Source: Lumbricus rubellus (taxonomy: Eukaryota; Annelida; Clitellata; Crassiclitellata; Lumbricidae). Taken from it: a stretch of DNA of 64,000 nt. Under the pieces are notes generated by a model. It was not told where the DNA came from. It did not search any database and saw only the letters and a program-made list of their open reading frames with translations. Below are positions 45,239 to 56,994 of the stretch, in pieces; position 1 is the first letter of the stretch; each line of letters starts with the position of its first letter. Both the position numbers and the translations under genes were made by a program. The stretch lies in contig OX243811.1 of the NCBI GenBank assembly GCA_945859605.1, positions 54,028,113-54,092,112 of the forward strand, written 5' to 3'.

Positions 45239-48200
45239 CTATCCAAGTTCTCCTCTGTAGTAAGCGGTGTTCTTATCCGTCTCATAGATACGCACTTCGT
45301 AGAGAAGATCCGGTTTAGGCAAAAGCCGCTGCAGGTTATTCCAGATGAACACGCAGATATTTTCTGCTGAACTACAAAGTAAAACAGAGACCATGCAGTC
45401 AACTCTTGGAACCATTAGGCCTATGCGCTTCAAATAAGCTTAGGTCCTATAGCCTACATAGAAATGAAAACTTGGTGGAGCGTCGAGATAACTGACAGAA
45501 CGATTATCTAGGCCTAATATCGATGGTCTTGAGCAGTTGAAGCGGTGGCGCAATAGAAGTGATATAATCGGATCGTCGGAAATAGAATTTAGATCTTTGT
45601 ATATACTCCAGTGTACTTGGATTTAAAAAATTCTAGGCCGTTTGCAATAAATATAGGGCTAGGCCTATGAGGTCAAATCAAATTCTTGCTGGTCATTAAC
45701 TGACTGCTTCACTTCTTTGAATCTTGGTCTATATAAACACCCCCACGGTGCTTCACCCCAAATGACAATGTTTTGCTTAAGCGATTGAGAATGAGCTGGG
45801 CCTTTGGAGGTGATGTATAAATCTCGAGATTACGACGTAGGCTTATACCAAAATACTATATTATTACTTTTTGTCAGCAATGCACAAAATCAACAGCCTC
45901 TTCCAAGTCTTCGTTCACTATACGACGGCCTATTATTAATACTTATTTGCCAGTATAGGCCTATAGCATGTCTTCTGTCTTGGAGTCGCACGATTTATAG
46001 CAGACTTAAAGAAATCTATGTCAAAGCAAAGTATATAGGTCGTACCTGACTTTATCTTTGAAATACAGGACGTCTTTGTCGATGTTCTTGTGATCCATCA
46101 AATCCTTTATGGCAACCTGCACAGACAGAAGCTTCTTGTATAAGCTTAGAGTTTAGGTGTTATTCTGAATAACAACCATCGACCGATGCTGTGAGCATTA
46201 ATACATATTGGCGTCATAGAAGTTATAGGATCGGCATTAAAATTAAGCTGCACCAGAACCGAGAACATTCAAGCAAATGTCATGAAGTGCGAATGTATGA
46301 GCACTTGTCATAGCGCCCCTTCCAGATTACTACTCAGATGCGCTCCCGACTACAGCACGGACACTGAATCGAAGTTTGACGCTCAAGCGCTGAGCAATTG
46401 CGAATGAAGGACTTGCCCAAGTTCCCTACGCGGCAACCCTTCAGCTGCAAGGCGACGAACATACACACTGCATCACCGCGCTCCACGGGTTACCATGGGG
46501 TCGGGTACTTCGATGCAAGCACATTAATCACATAGATTTTTGAATTACATCCAACATAGCGCAGACTATATCTGGCGTTTGACTTAATATGTTGGCGTAG
46601 CCTATAGCATGCAAAACTGCACTGAAATAACTGCATATAATCCCATCGTCCTGAATAATCGTCTTTACTATAGTCTTGTGTCTTTAATTGGCAATTCTTT
46701 AGGTCGGATAGTCTATATGCATCATCTGAAAACGGTCAAAGATTCATTGTGATTGATGCACTGAATGGAAACGTTGCATTGAAGTCTTTGAGTCAGTTTC
46801 GATGTTTCATGTTCAGACAATCTATACTAATAGGACATTGCTTAATTATTAGTCATTTTCTCTCGTTTTCCAATTTCAAGCGACATCGTCGTCTGATTTA
46901 TTCAATATCACCAATAATTGTCGTCTAAATCGGTTTATGAATCAAATCAGTGACACCTAAACCAACTTAACCAAGTGCGAATGGTTGGAACCGGAGGGGA
47001 CTCCAAGGGAGGTAGTCCGACAACTAATCAATCATTGGAATATTTGTTTGTAAATCTTTATACCTGCATATGTTGGTCGAGTTCTTTGAGATTGAGAACC
47101 ATTCCAGTCACCGGATCGACCTGTCGTCGTAGTAACACAACAATAGTAACAAAACAATAGTCACACAACAATAGTAACACAACAATAGTCACACAATAAT
47201 GCAACGACCATCCACCTATTGTTTTTATTTTGACACATTTGGCTAAGTGGTATTGCAATTGCAAATATTTTATACAGCGTCACTATAATTATTACCAAGA
47301 TCTAAGAAAATGGTTTCAAGGAGTTTTTTTTAGAAAAGAGCAAAGGTTGCGTTCATGGCTCATGCTGTACTAATTGTATTGTATTGTATTTTACAACAAT
47401 TTACGATGCTCTTCATACGACAGGAGCCTTTCAGAAGCGCACCCAGTGAGCGTTCTTGACGCCGTTAATCTGAATGTGTTCATTTGCAAACTTCATGATC
47501 AGTCTCATTGTTTCTAAAATTAGGCCCTACTTTAAGTAGTTTTCACTGTCTTAGTCATTATTACTCTCGCTTATTGTAGCCTATAATTGACTACTTTATT
47601 TGTAAAAGGTACCGGTATACAGAATGGTGTATAAAATGGGTATATCAAACACAAGTAGGCCTATTGACGCCTTATTAGGCATTGCATATCATAATAGGCT
47701 ATATTAAGTTTGTAACCATAATAATTATTATAGGCCACTAGACAGAGAAGATTCGATGACACTCACCTTTCCTCTTATTGTCACTTTAACTAAAAAGTAA
47801 ATAAAACAGTTTAAGTCAGAAGACTTAGGCCTACAGGAAAGAGTTTTTCAAACCGCAGTTATAAATTATATATTAGGCAAGTGTTGGACCCTGAATAAGG
47901 GTCTGCAGATCGTTTGCACCCTTAATTTAACTGGTACTCAATTATAGTGCACACGTGGTTGCACGATGTTTATTTGATTTAATTAACTGCTTAACTGTGA
48001 CCAATGACTGATCAATGACTGACACCCGAAGTTTGCTGTTGTGAGACACATGGTCGGAATTAAGCGGAAGTAGGCCCTAGTCTAGGTATCTACAGGGTGG
48101 CCCAAAAGTTTTTGTTCAACTTTGAAGGTCTATAACTTAGGCAGTTTAGCAAGTAAGTGTATGCTTAATACATCAAATTAAAGGTCGTTATATCAGCTAT

Positions 48201-49650
48201 AAGTCCGACAAATTTCATTACGGTAGCTTGCACTACGCGCCATATAATTGTTGTGTACCACACCTACCTTGTTTTCTGACGTAAACAATAGTTTAATCTT
48301 GGCGCCGTTAACAGAAGATGTCAGGACTTTGATTTGAATTTTAAGAATTCAAAAACATTTAAACGCATATCAAATGATGAATGAATTTCCTGCTAGAAAC
48401 TGGAGTAAAATCAATCTCAACCGATTAATTAGACAAATTGACGCGAGTGCAAGTTCTAAACGTAAACCTGTTACTGGCCGTCCTCGTTCGTTGACTTCTG
48501 AAAGGCCGTAAGCACTTTACTCAAAGCGTCATGGTTTCAGTGGCTGTCTCCAATCTCGGCAAAACTGCTCCATTCTTTGTGACACCCAAGGCCAAAGTGA
48601 ACAGCGTGTACTACTGTGATGAGGTACTTGGACGTGGATTACTGCCAGATATGCGTTTGAAGTCTGGAAATGACTTCGTTTTTCAGCAAGAAGGAGCTCC
48701 AGCTCATCGTTCTCGTCATACCGTGGAGTTTTTGAACGCGAACGTTCCTGAGTTCATCGAACCACATAACTGGCCGCCTAATAGCTCTGACTTAAACCCA
48801 GTTGATAACTCAATCTGGGGGGCTTTGCAGCAACGGGTTTATCGTGAACGGATAGTAGCCTAAACGTCGAGCATCTGAAGCGCGTCATCACTCGTTGCTG
48901 GACTGAGATCAGCCAGGAACTCATCATTGGGGCCATAGATCAATGGGCATGTCGCATTCATGCAGTCATTCGAGCTCGTGGAAGACACAGTGAATATTTA
49001 GTTGATTAAATAATTCTTGGATTTCTTAATGGCTATCAATAATGCAAACTTGCAAAGACTAATTTTCCAAGTATTGTGTTTTGCAAGATAGACGAATTAA
49101 AATCATTGCAAACTGATACATATTCAGTACAGTAGTTTTACGCAATTATCATTAAAGCTAAAAATGTAAATTTTTGACCAGTTGTAGCTGATATAACGAC
49201 CTTTAATTTGATGCGTTAAACATACACTTACTTGCTAAACTGCCTAAGTTATAGGCCTTCAAAGCTGTCATCTTCTGTTCACGGCGCAATGATGAAAGTA
49301 TTGTTTACGTCAGAAAACAAGGTAGGTGCGGTACACAATAATTATATGGCGCGTAGTGCAAGCTACCGTAATGAAATTTGTCGGACTTATAGCTGATATA
49401 ACGACCTTTAATTTGATGCATTAAGCATACACTTACTTGCTAAACTGCCTAAGTTATGGGCCTTCAAAGTTGAACAAAAACTTATGGGCCACCCTGTATA
49501 GGCCTACCGTCTGTTTACGTTTATCTCTCGTGCAGTCGAGTGCTATTCTTAGCTCAACGGTCAGAGAACGAAGGCCGATCAATGTTTTGACGACGACGAC
49601 GACGATGTCGACGTTGATGTTGGTGCTGATGACGATGTTGTTGTTGTTGC

Positions 49651-49716
<66 letters not shown>

Positions 49717-50890
49717 CGACGACGATGATGATGATGACGACGACGACGATGATGATGACGATGATGATGGTGGTGGGTGGCGGTGATGATGATGATAATA
49801 ATGATTATGATGATGATGACGACGATGATAATGATGATATAGGCCTACGATTATGCATAGCAAACATGGAATTCCAACTTATAAACTGGTGTCAATCTTC
49901 CTATTTTATCTTCATTCATCGCCGAGGACACAGTAATTTTCAGGACTTGGGTTTGATTTAGGCTATAGCCTATAATCTCGCCTGTCGTCTTACTTATTAC
50001 ATCTGATTATTGCATTTCCTGGAGCTATAATAATGTATCAAACTCTGTTTGCAACCAGAATCCCTTTCTATTCGATTATTCGCTTAATTAAAGATGGTTG
50101 GTTGGTCAAGTCTTTTAAATATAGGCTTAGCCTCACTGCCACTAATTAGGGTCCATGTTCATTATGCTCTGAGCATAATTATAAGTTCGACGATCAAGTC
50201 GAAGAACTGAACATATACCTTTATAATTGTGGCCATGGCCATTCGGGTTGTTGCACGGCCCGTAAGTCTTTCTATTTTCTTCATCAGACAACAAAAGGCT
50301 ACAATAAAAAAAACTAATTAGGGCCTATGTACCGGTATTTGCATCTCACGCATACAGAACATCCCTGAACATGTAGATAGGCTACTTGGCCCAAAACAAC
50401 CTGCACCAGACAGCACTGCTACTATTAGGCCTATTGTACTATAGTACTATAGGGGCCTATCAGCATAATTATGTGTAGGCCAATTATTATACTTGAATAC
50501 CTTAATTGTAATTGTAATTGTAATTGAACATTTATATAGCGCCACTTCAAGCACCTATCATGCTAATGGTCTAACTATAATTGATAAGGGATATTTCCTA
50601 TACATGTACTGATATTATTTAGTAGGCCTATGCTAGCCTACAGTGTATTGAAGTAACTATCTGAAACAGAATCTACATGCATAGGATATTGTTCCTACTA
50701 GGCTACTGATAGGTTATATAGTTAGTGTAGGCTACCTGTGTAGTCGATGAGAAGCGCTGAATGTGTCTGTTCGCGATATATAGACAACAGGAAGTGCATC
50801 ATCTGTTCCATTCTTGCACACTTCTACTCTGTTGACATCATCGGAATTACATTGTCTGATTTCTTTGTCATCCATCATTTCTGTTGACAT
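45239..50890 (-). CDS. PTS: 6-pyruvoyltetrahydropterin synthase
   Basis: Converts 7,8-dihydroneopterin triphosphate to 6-pyruvoyltetrahydropterin, the second step of tetrahydrobiopterin synthesis. Six exons: 50736-50890 (ATG), 50219-50298, 47767-47789, 47064-47120, 46046-46116, 45239-45371. Phases close, giving 172 residues (human 145; the extra length is N-terminal). Landmarks: start [10 protein letters not shown] (human also starts MSTE), FSASHRL (first zinc histidine), [11 protein letters not shown] (active-site cysteine and the two HGH zinc ligands), [20 protein letters not shown] (Asp-His of the catalytic triad), [19 protein letters not shown] (pterin-anchoring glutamate). All key residues are present, so it should be active. 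The third coding exon is only 23 nt, as in human PTS. An in-frame TAA lies just upstream of the chosen ATG. Confidence 0.96.
46300..46500 (-). mobile_element. SINE with L2-type tail
   Basis: Reverse complement of the element at about 54055-54185: GGGCAAGTCCTTCATTCGCA, ATTGCTCAG, AACTTCGATTCAGTGTCCG, then GCGCATCTGAGTAGTAATC and GAAGGGGCGCTATGAC. Located in a PTS intron. Confidence 0.7.
47125..47200. repeat. short minisatellite at the PTS exon-4 acceptor
   Basis: Units of AACAATAGTAACACAACAATAG and AGTCACACAACAATAG lie directly upstream (on the minus strand) of exon 47064-47120. Confidence 0.8.
48093..49496 (+). mobile_element. mariner-like transposon with about 228-bp inverted repeats, internally deleted
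   Basis: Long inverted ends begin CAGGGTGGCCCAAAAGTTTT and reach inward to CATCTTCTGTT on each side. A TA target lies on each side (48091-48092, 49497-49498). An open plus-strand piece (48531-48863) is the C-terminal half of the transposase: [53 protein letters not shown]. The usual QQD aspartate is QQE here. The N-terminal part ends at [11 protein letters not shown], so the middle with the first catalytic Asp is missing. An extra direct copy of the right end (about 49173-49258) lies inside. In PTS intron 2. Confidence 0.92.
49648..49850. repeat. (GAT/GAC)n microsatellite
   Basis: Trinucleotide array. The Met-rich and Ser-rich frames across it are not genes. Confidence 0.95.
50505..50565 (-). 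repeat. L2-type tail fragment
   Basis: ATTGTAATTGTAATTGAACA then TTTATATAGCGCCACTTCAA on the plus strand. Located in the first PTS intron. Confidence 0.55.
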
Positions 50891-51384
50891 CGATTAGCTT
50901 ATATTCTTCGAGACACTAAGTCTTATTCTTATCCTCTGGTCGAAAAGTCTAAGAACGACCAAGCAGACAAAGTACATTATAGTTTGACAACAAAGACACA
51001 GCTAGGCCTATAGTAAGCAAGTGGACTTTCATCCTTGATTGTTTACACGTCTCTATAGGCCTACCGGGTACTTAAGTGATGAGATATCATGAGACTATAT
51101 ATGTATGTATATAATATATATATATATATATATATATTATTCATGCCATGCATGTACAATGTACAATTACAGAACAAGCCATGGCATGCAGGGCATTGCA
51201 GGTCTCACTTTGACGAAATAAAATGTATAATAATGTTACCGTATGACGATAGCAACACAGCGGTGATGACGACCACGTGGTTGGGATGACAACGACGACG
51301 AAGTTATAAAATTAAAGATTTCTTCAGTGCAAATGAAATGCTAACAATAACAAGATTCACAGACTCAAGTGCGACGTCGAAGCT

Positions 51385-51500
51385 TCTGATGCTGCGGACG
51401 CTGCTGTTGATGCTGCTGCTGTTGATGCTGATGCTGTTGATGATGCTGCTGCTGCTGCTGCTGCTGTTGATGATGATGCTGTTGATGCCGACAACGACGA
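51385..51500. repeat. (CTG/GAT)n microsatellite
   Basis: Mixed TGCTGCTG and TGATGATG triplets. Confidence 0.9.
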
Positions 51501-51865
51501 AGGCGATGAAGACGACGATGCTTGATGTCAAAACTTCTGTTTTCTTTCGCCTGTTTTTTGACTAGGCCCTAACGAGCGCCAGATACATAGACCAATCTCC
51601 TGCTACATTAATTGCCCTTATAGTTCACATTATTATTATTATGTCCTCCATATGTTGCGCTAATACAATGAATTTTAATAGGCTATAGGCCTATAATTCG
51701 CCATTTCGCCTGCGAGCTGTCATGCAGTTTCAGCCGAGTATTGCGCGCACCTGCTCGTATTGCACAAGGCTGTCTAGGCATCTCTACCTTTACCTTTGAA
51801 GGCCAGTATTACCATATTATAACCGCCTCTTAGATGCACTGCATCATGTCAATGCGTCGGCATGC

Positions 51866-51911
<46 letters not shown>
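51866..51911. repeat. (GT)n microsatellite
   Basis: About 20 GT units. Confidence 0.95.
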
Positions 51912-51913
<2 letters not shown>

Positions 51914-52531
51914 GTGCAGCAGCAGCAGTCAGCATCGATTTCCTCTCCGTTCTCTGCCTCCGCATCCAAGCCATTAAGGATTAAGCGGCAATGATTGGCA
52001 TCTGACCATCGACATATGCGACTGCATGGTCTGTGCTTCGTTGTCCATTGCCTCGGGCATCCAATCGTCCAATCCCACTCCCACGCAATGCAGATCTGGC
52101 ATCGAATAGAGTAGAGCCAACTACGATTGCTAACCGGTTCTAAAGGCTTAAGCCCTGCTGCCCTGCATGAATAAAGTGTGAATGATCGAAAGTCCAACGG
52201 CCATAGTTACGTACATTTAAGGCTATCATTCATCTGTATCTACGTAAACTGTACTGATGCTGAATATTGATGCATAATAATTATTATAGGCCTACAGGCC
52301 TATGAAAGGTGCATCACGATCAAGCATAGGCCGTAAGCCTAGTAATTATTGCTGCTCTGTAAGGTGATAAAAGTGACAGCATTAGATGGTAATATTATGA
52401 TGGCAATGCATTAAATAGGTCTATAGGCTAATAATCATATATCCTACAGGATCTACAGAATTTTTAATGTTGATCAACCACCCCCTGTGTAGTAGGCCCT
52501 ATATAGTAGCCTATGCCTATCAGTCTATTAC

Positions 52532-52635
52532 CAGTCGCCAATTCTTCAACTTCAGCTCTGTTTGAGAAAGGTGTTTCTGGTGATGCACTCTTGGTCACGT
52601 AGATATTACGATCGTCGATAAAAAATTCATCGTCA
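52532..52635 (-). other. candidate orphan exon between PTS and the GTPase gene
   Basis: On the minus strand an acceptor TTTTCAG is followed by 104 open bases (SDDEFFIDDRNIYVTKSASP, then ETPFSNRAEVEELAT) and a donor GTAATA. Composition and splice signals look exon-like. I do not recognise the peptide and found no partner exons, so it could equally be chance or an upstream exon of PTS or another gene. Confidence 0.25.
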
Positions 52636-53345
52636 CTGAAAATATGACGAAAAACTGGATACATTCCAGTGACAGAAAATCCTGATTTCACACTGGTCAG
52701 AGTGAACGATAACGTATAGGCCTAGGTCTAAGCCTTCCCGATCAGTCGATTCCATAAATGCTCGTTATGCTCTTACTGGATATTAAATTTTGAGCAACTG
52801 ATAGTAGGCTATTTCTTCAGATAGGTCCTAGGCGGTCTACTGCACTGTCTATGGAAGCCCACAAAAAGTCATGATTATTAAGTCTGTGACTAGGCCTAAT
52901 GTCTTTAAGACGGATGTTGTCTATTTGTGTCGCGTGGTTTTTCCAGAATATTTCTATGTAGGCCTACAAACACGCTTTCTATTAATAAATAGCAACGATA
53001 CAACAATGCCCCGCCCACAGACTTATGTCGCATAGAGCAAACTTAGTCGATGCTTTGCAGCCCGAAATATTAACCGATTGGAACAATTGGACAGAGCGCT
53101 CGCACTGCAAAACGAACCTTCACTCAAACGGTCACTGTAGTAATCCTAGACTACAATAAAATTGTTTCTATAATTAAAACGTAAAGGTCGAATTGATCTA
53201 TTTTTTTCTCTGACAGTGTTGGGCTATTACAGCTCGTTGACATAAACGCGGGCTTCCAGCGTGGAACCGAAAACGTCGTCAACAGTGATGCGTGAATTAA
53301 CACCTACTATAGGCTACTGTAACAGACAAATATTATAGCGATTGC

Positions 53346-53642
53346 CAGGGCCGGATTAAGGCATGTTCAACATGTTCGGCCGAACAGGGGCCCCCACACT
53401 TTAGGGGGCCCCCACAAATGTGTAAAAAAAAAAAAATTTAGCAAATTTCGGCTACACGGCTATTTTTCCCAAAATTTTTGCGAATGACTAAAAAAAAAAA
53501 AAAAAAAGGTCATCAACTTTTTTGGCGGATGAAATGGTATGATTTTTCTGAAAAATTTTACAAATTTTCCGCAAAAATTTTTCGAACAGGGCCCCCACAA
53601 AAATTCTCGAACAGGGCCCCGACATTGCTTAATCCGGCCCTG
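53346..53642. mobile_element. hAT-like MITE, 297 bp
   Basis: Ends CAGGGCCGGATTAAGGCATG and TTGCTTAATCCGGCCCTG. Exact duplication GCGATTGC at 53338-53345 and 53643-53650. The AGGGCCGGATTAAG end is common to a widespread animal hAT MITE group. It lies about 140 bases upstream of the GTPase start codon, so it may be in its promoter or 5' leader. Confidence 0.93.
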
Positions 53643-53779
53643 GCGATTGCACTGCTATAACTTTGAAAGATCTTTCAATTTCCGATATTTTTGAACGAAC
53701 CTTTGTGGGAAATACAGCGATCTCTTGCCAGTATCGAACTCCCGATCGAATTATATAACTAAGGCTCGTGAAATTAATC

Positions 53780-56526
53780 ATGGGTGGAATAATAGGCAGA
53801 TTGTTCGGAAAATCTGAAGAAATACGGATTCTGTTGGCAGGTCAGACTTATTATCACTTATAAAGTTATAATAAATTAATCACAACTAGGCCTATAACAA
53901 TAAATAGGCCTATGAGCTGTAGGCCTACTACTGATAGTGATACTTATTATTAGTTGTAGTATGGTTGTGGGCTTGTGGCAATAGGCCTACGGTAGCACTG
54001 TAGTAGCATCAGCGGTAGGCCTAGTATTAGGACTATACAATAATGCAGGATTTCTCAAGGGACCCTGAGCAAGTCCTTCACTCGCAATTGCTCATGAGCT
54101 TCGTCGTGAAACTCCGATTCAGTGTCTGCGATGTCGTCAGGATCGCCTCTGAGTAGATATCTTGAAGGGGCGGTATATCCATAACAAGTGCTAATACATA
54201 CATACATGCTAGATACATGTATGCCCTCTGGACAGTATTAATTTGTTTAATTATGCTTATTTTGTTTAATTAGGATTAGGCCTACTGAAGAAAATCTTGA
54301 GAGTTTGGATTGTGGTTTGAGTGGGCAAGCAAGGATGTTGATTAATTAGTATGTTTTAACTGTCTTGAGTGATTATATATTACAACAGTTGATTGCATCC
54401 ATGTTTCTTTAGCAATACCTATGACCTGTTTTGGATCAAACATTATCTTTTTGTATTAAAATGAGTGCTCACTGTAAAATGCATTAATTCATGTTCAGGT
54501 CTCGATGCTGCTGGCAAGACAACTCTTCTGTATCGGCTGAAGTTGGGAGAAGTTGTCTGTACAATACCAACAATAGGTAAACAATACCAACAATAGGTAA
54601 ATTAATTCTTGCATGGTTTAACTACCTATCTTAAATAAAATCATCCTGGTTTCCTTTTTGCTGTCCTGATGATTGTATGTTATTCTAAAGGCCATTATGG
54701 ATCAATCTTCCAATTTAAAGAAATAACATGAACATGGAAAGATTAATTAACTGATAATCTATTTTAAACACATATCATGAATGACTCAACTTGCCTACTT
54801 TGGATGCCTGATCAACTATTTTTACACTTTTATTGACTAAGATTTTTCTCACTATATCGTAAAATTTGCAAATCTATTTTTAGGTTTCAATGTTGAGACA
54901 TTAACACATGGAAAGCTCACGTTCACAGCATGGGATGTTGGTTTCAGGGATAAAAAGGTAAGATACTTATATTTTGTCTTGTGATCATACATAGATCAAA
55001 TAGTAAGCAGTTTCTTAAGTATAAAATTATTTATACACTGATGGCTGGCATACATGTATCATAATAATTATCACTACTGGTAATAATTACAGTATCCAGG
55101 ATACTGAAAACTTTATCATGAGGTCCTCTTTCCCAGTGATCTATGACATAGGCCTACACTAATTCTGGCTTAAAATCCTAAATCTCCCTGTACAGCTTCT
55201 TGCCTTTGAGCTACATGTAAGTATTTCCAAAATTGGTTATTCTATCTCTTCCTCATTCTGTCCTTTCAATGTGTTGTATATAATATACCGGTAATGTATA
55301 ATGTTCGCTTTCTTGTTAAATGCTTTTGGGTAAAACTCAACGAGCTGCCTCTATGATCAGTAGACCTATCTCAACTGCCTCTGGACATCCCTCCACTCTT
55401 TGATGCCTCTTCTAGCACTTTGGTCTCGCAGTGCCACAGCACCTGTTAAATCGTTAATGCCTGTGTTGGCACTTAGCTATGAATGACCTTCCTGCTGTAA
55501 CTCATGCAGTGCTAATATCTTATCTGGGGCACTACTGTTTCTGCGGGTTCTCTTAAGACTTTTTTTCAAGGGGTTCTTATCATTTGTCACTGGGAGCACC
55601 TCTGATTAGGTTGTACTGTGAGACGCGCTCTACACGTCCTTAAATATAATAGAATATGTGGAATAGAAAATCTTGTGCATATTATATAAAACGAACTGCT
55701 TTATATGTATTTCAGTGAGGAAGTAAATGTCCGGTTTAATATCTGTTCCTGAATGGTGGGGGTGAGCACCAGGTTCACTCACATCAGCTCAAATGTGGAG
55801 TTGACAGATTCGATCAGATGTCTGAATGTTAGTTTTAAAGCATCAAATGTAGAGTGGACTATGGTACTTCAATAAGGCATATCAAGGGTGTACATACATG
55901 TTTAATACATTGGTAGTCTCTTTACCATAATGTTACGCTACAGATCTCTTCTGTAATATAATATTCTTTTATTCATTTTCAGCGGCCGCTGATGCGTCAT
56001 TATTTTGCAAACACTCGAGTACTAATATATGTGATAGACAGCAATGATCACGAGAGGATGAGTGAAGCATGCGATGATTTTAAGTCGTATCTCTGCGAGG
56101 ATGAACTGCGGGATTCACTCTTCTTGATCTTGGCCAATAAACAAGACTTGCCGAATGCGAAAAGCCCAACAGCAATCAGTGAAGCTCTCGAACTGCATAA
56201 ATTCAGGCGCCACTGTCGTAAGCATTGCTTTATACATCTCAAGTTTCTCTTTGTTAGCAGTGAATTAGGTTATTAACCCTTTGACTTGCCGTTATGTTTT
56301 TGCGCGAAAAGGTAGGCCTATGTATGTATGTATGTATGTATGTATGTATGTATGTATATATGTGTATATATATATATATATGTAAGTATGTATGTATATA
56401 TGTATGTATGTGTGTATGTATGTATATATATATATGCATGTATATATGTATGTATATATGTATGTATGTATGTATATATGTGTATGTATATATTTATATA
56501 AATATATATATATATGTGTATGTACG

Positions 56527-56558
<32 letters not shown>

Positions 56559-56559
56559 C

Positions 56560-56592
<33 letters not shown>

Positions 56593-56827
56593 TGAATGTA
56601 TGTATATATATATGTATGTATGTGTGTATATATATATATATGTATGTATATATGTATGTATGTATGTTTTCCTGCAGCGCCTCGGAAGAAACGGTAGCAC
56701 TTTACGGTTCGCACAATCATGTTGTCAACTGGTTTACGGTCGTAGTCATAGCCTTGAGCAGACACTGTATGTATATATGTATGTATGTATGTATGTATAT
56801 ATGTATGTATGTATATATGTATGTATG

Positions 56828-56861
<34 letters not shown>

Positions 56862-56963
56862 TGTATTTATGTATGTATGTATATGTATGTATGTATGTAT
56901 GTATGTATATATGTATGATTGCATGTATGTATGTATGTATATTATATGTATGTACCGGGTATG

Positions 56964-56994
<31 letters not shown>

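Noticed and set aside
49437..49961. Poly-Met and poly-Ser frames
   Set aside because: Translation of the (GAT)n array. The 5' part overlaps the mariner end.
56668..56765. Unique stretch between microsatellites, tested as a GTPase exon
   Set aside because: The exons 55983-56217 and 58349-58617 join in phase without it and match the ARF family continuously. It is interior sequence of the TTAA-flanked element.
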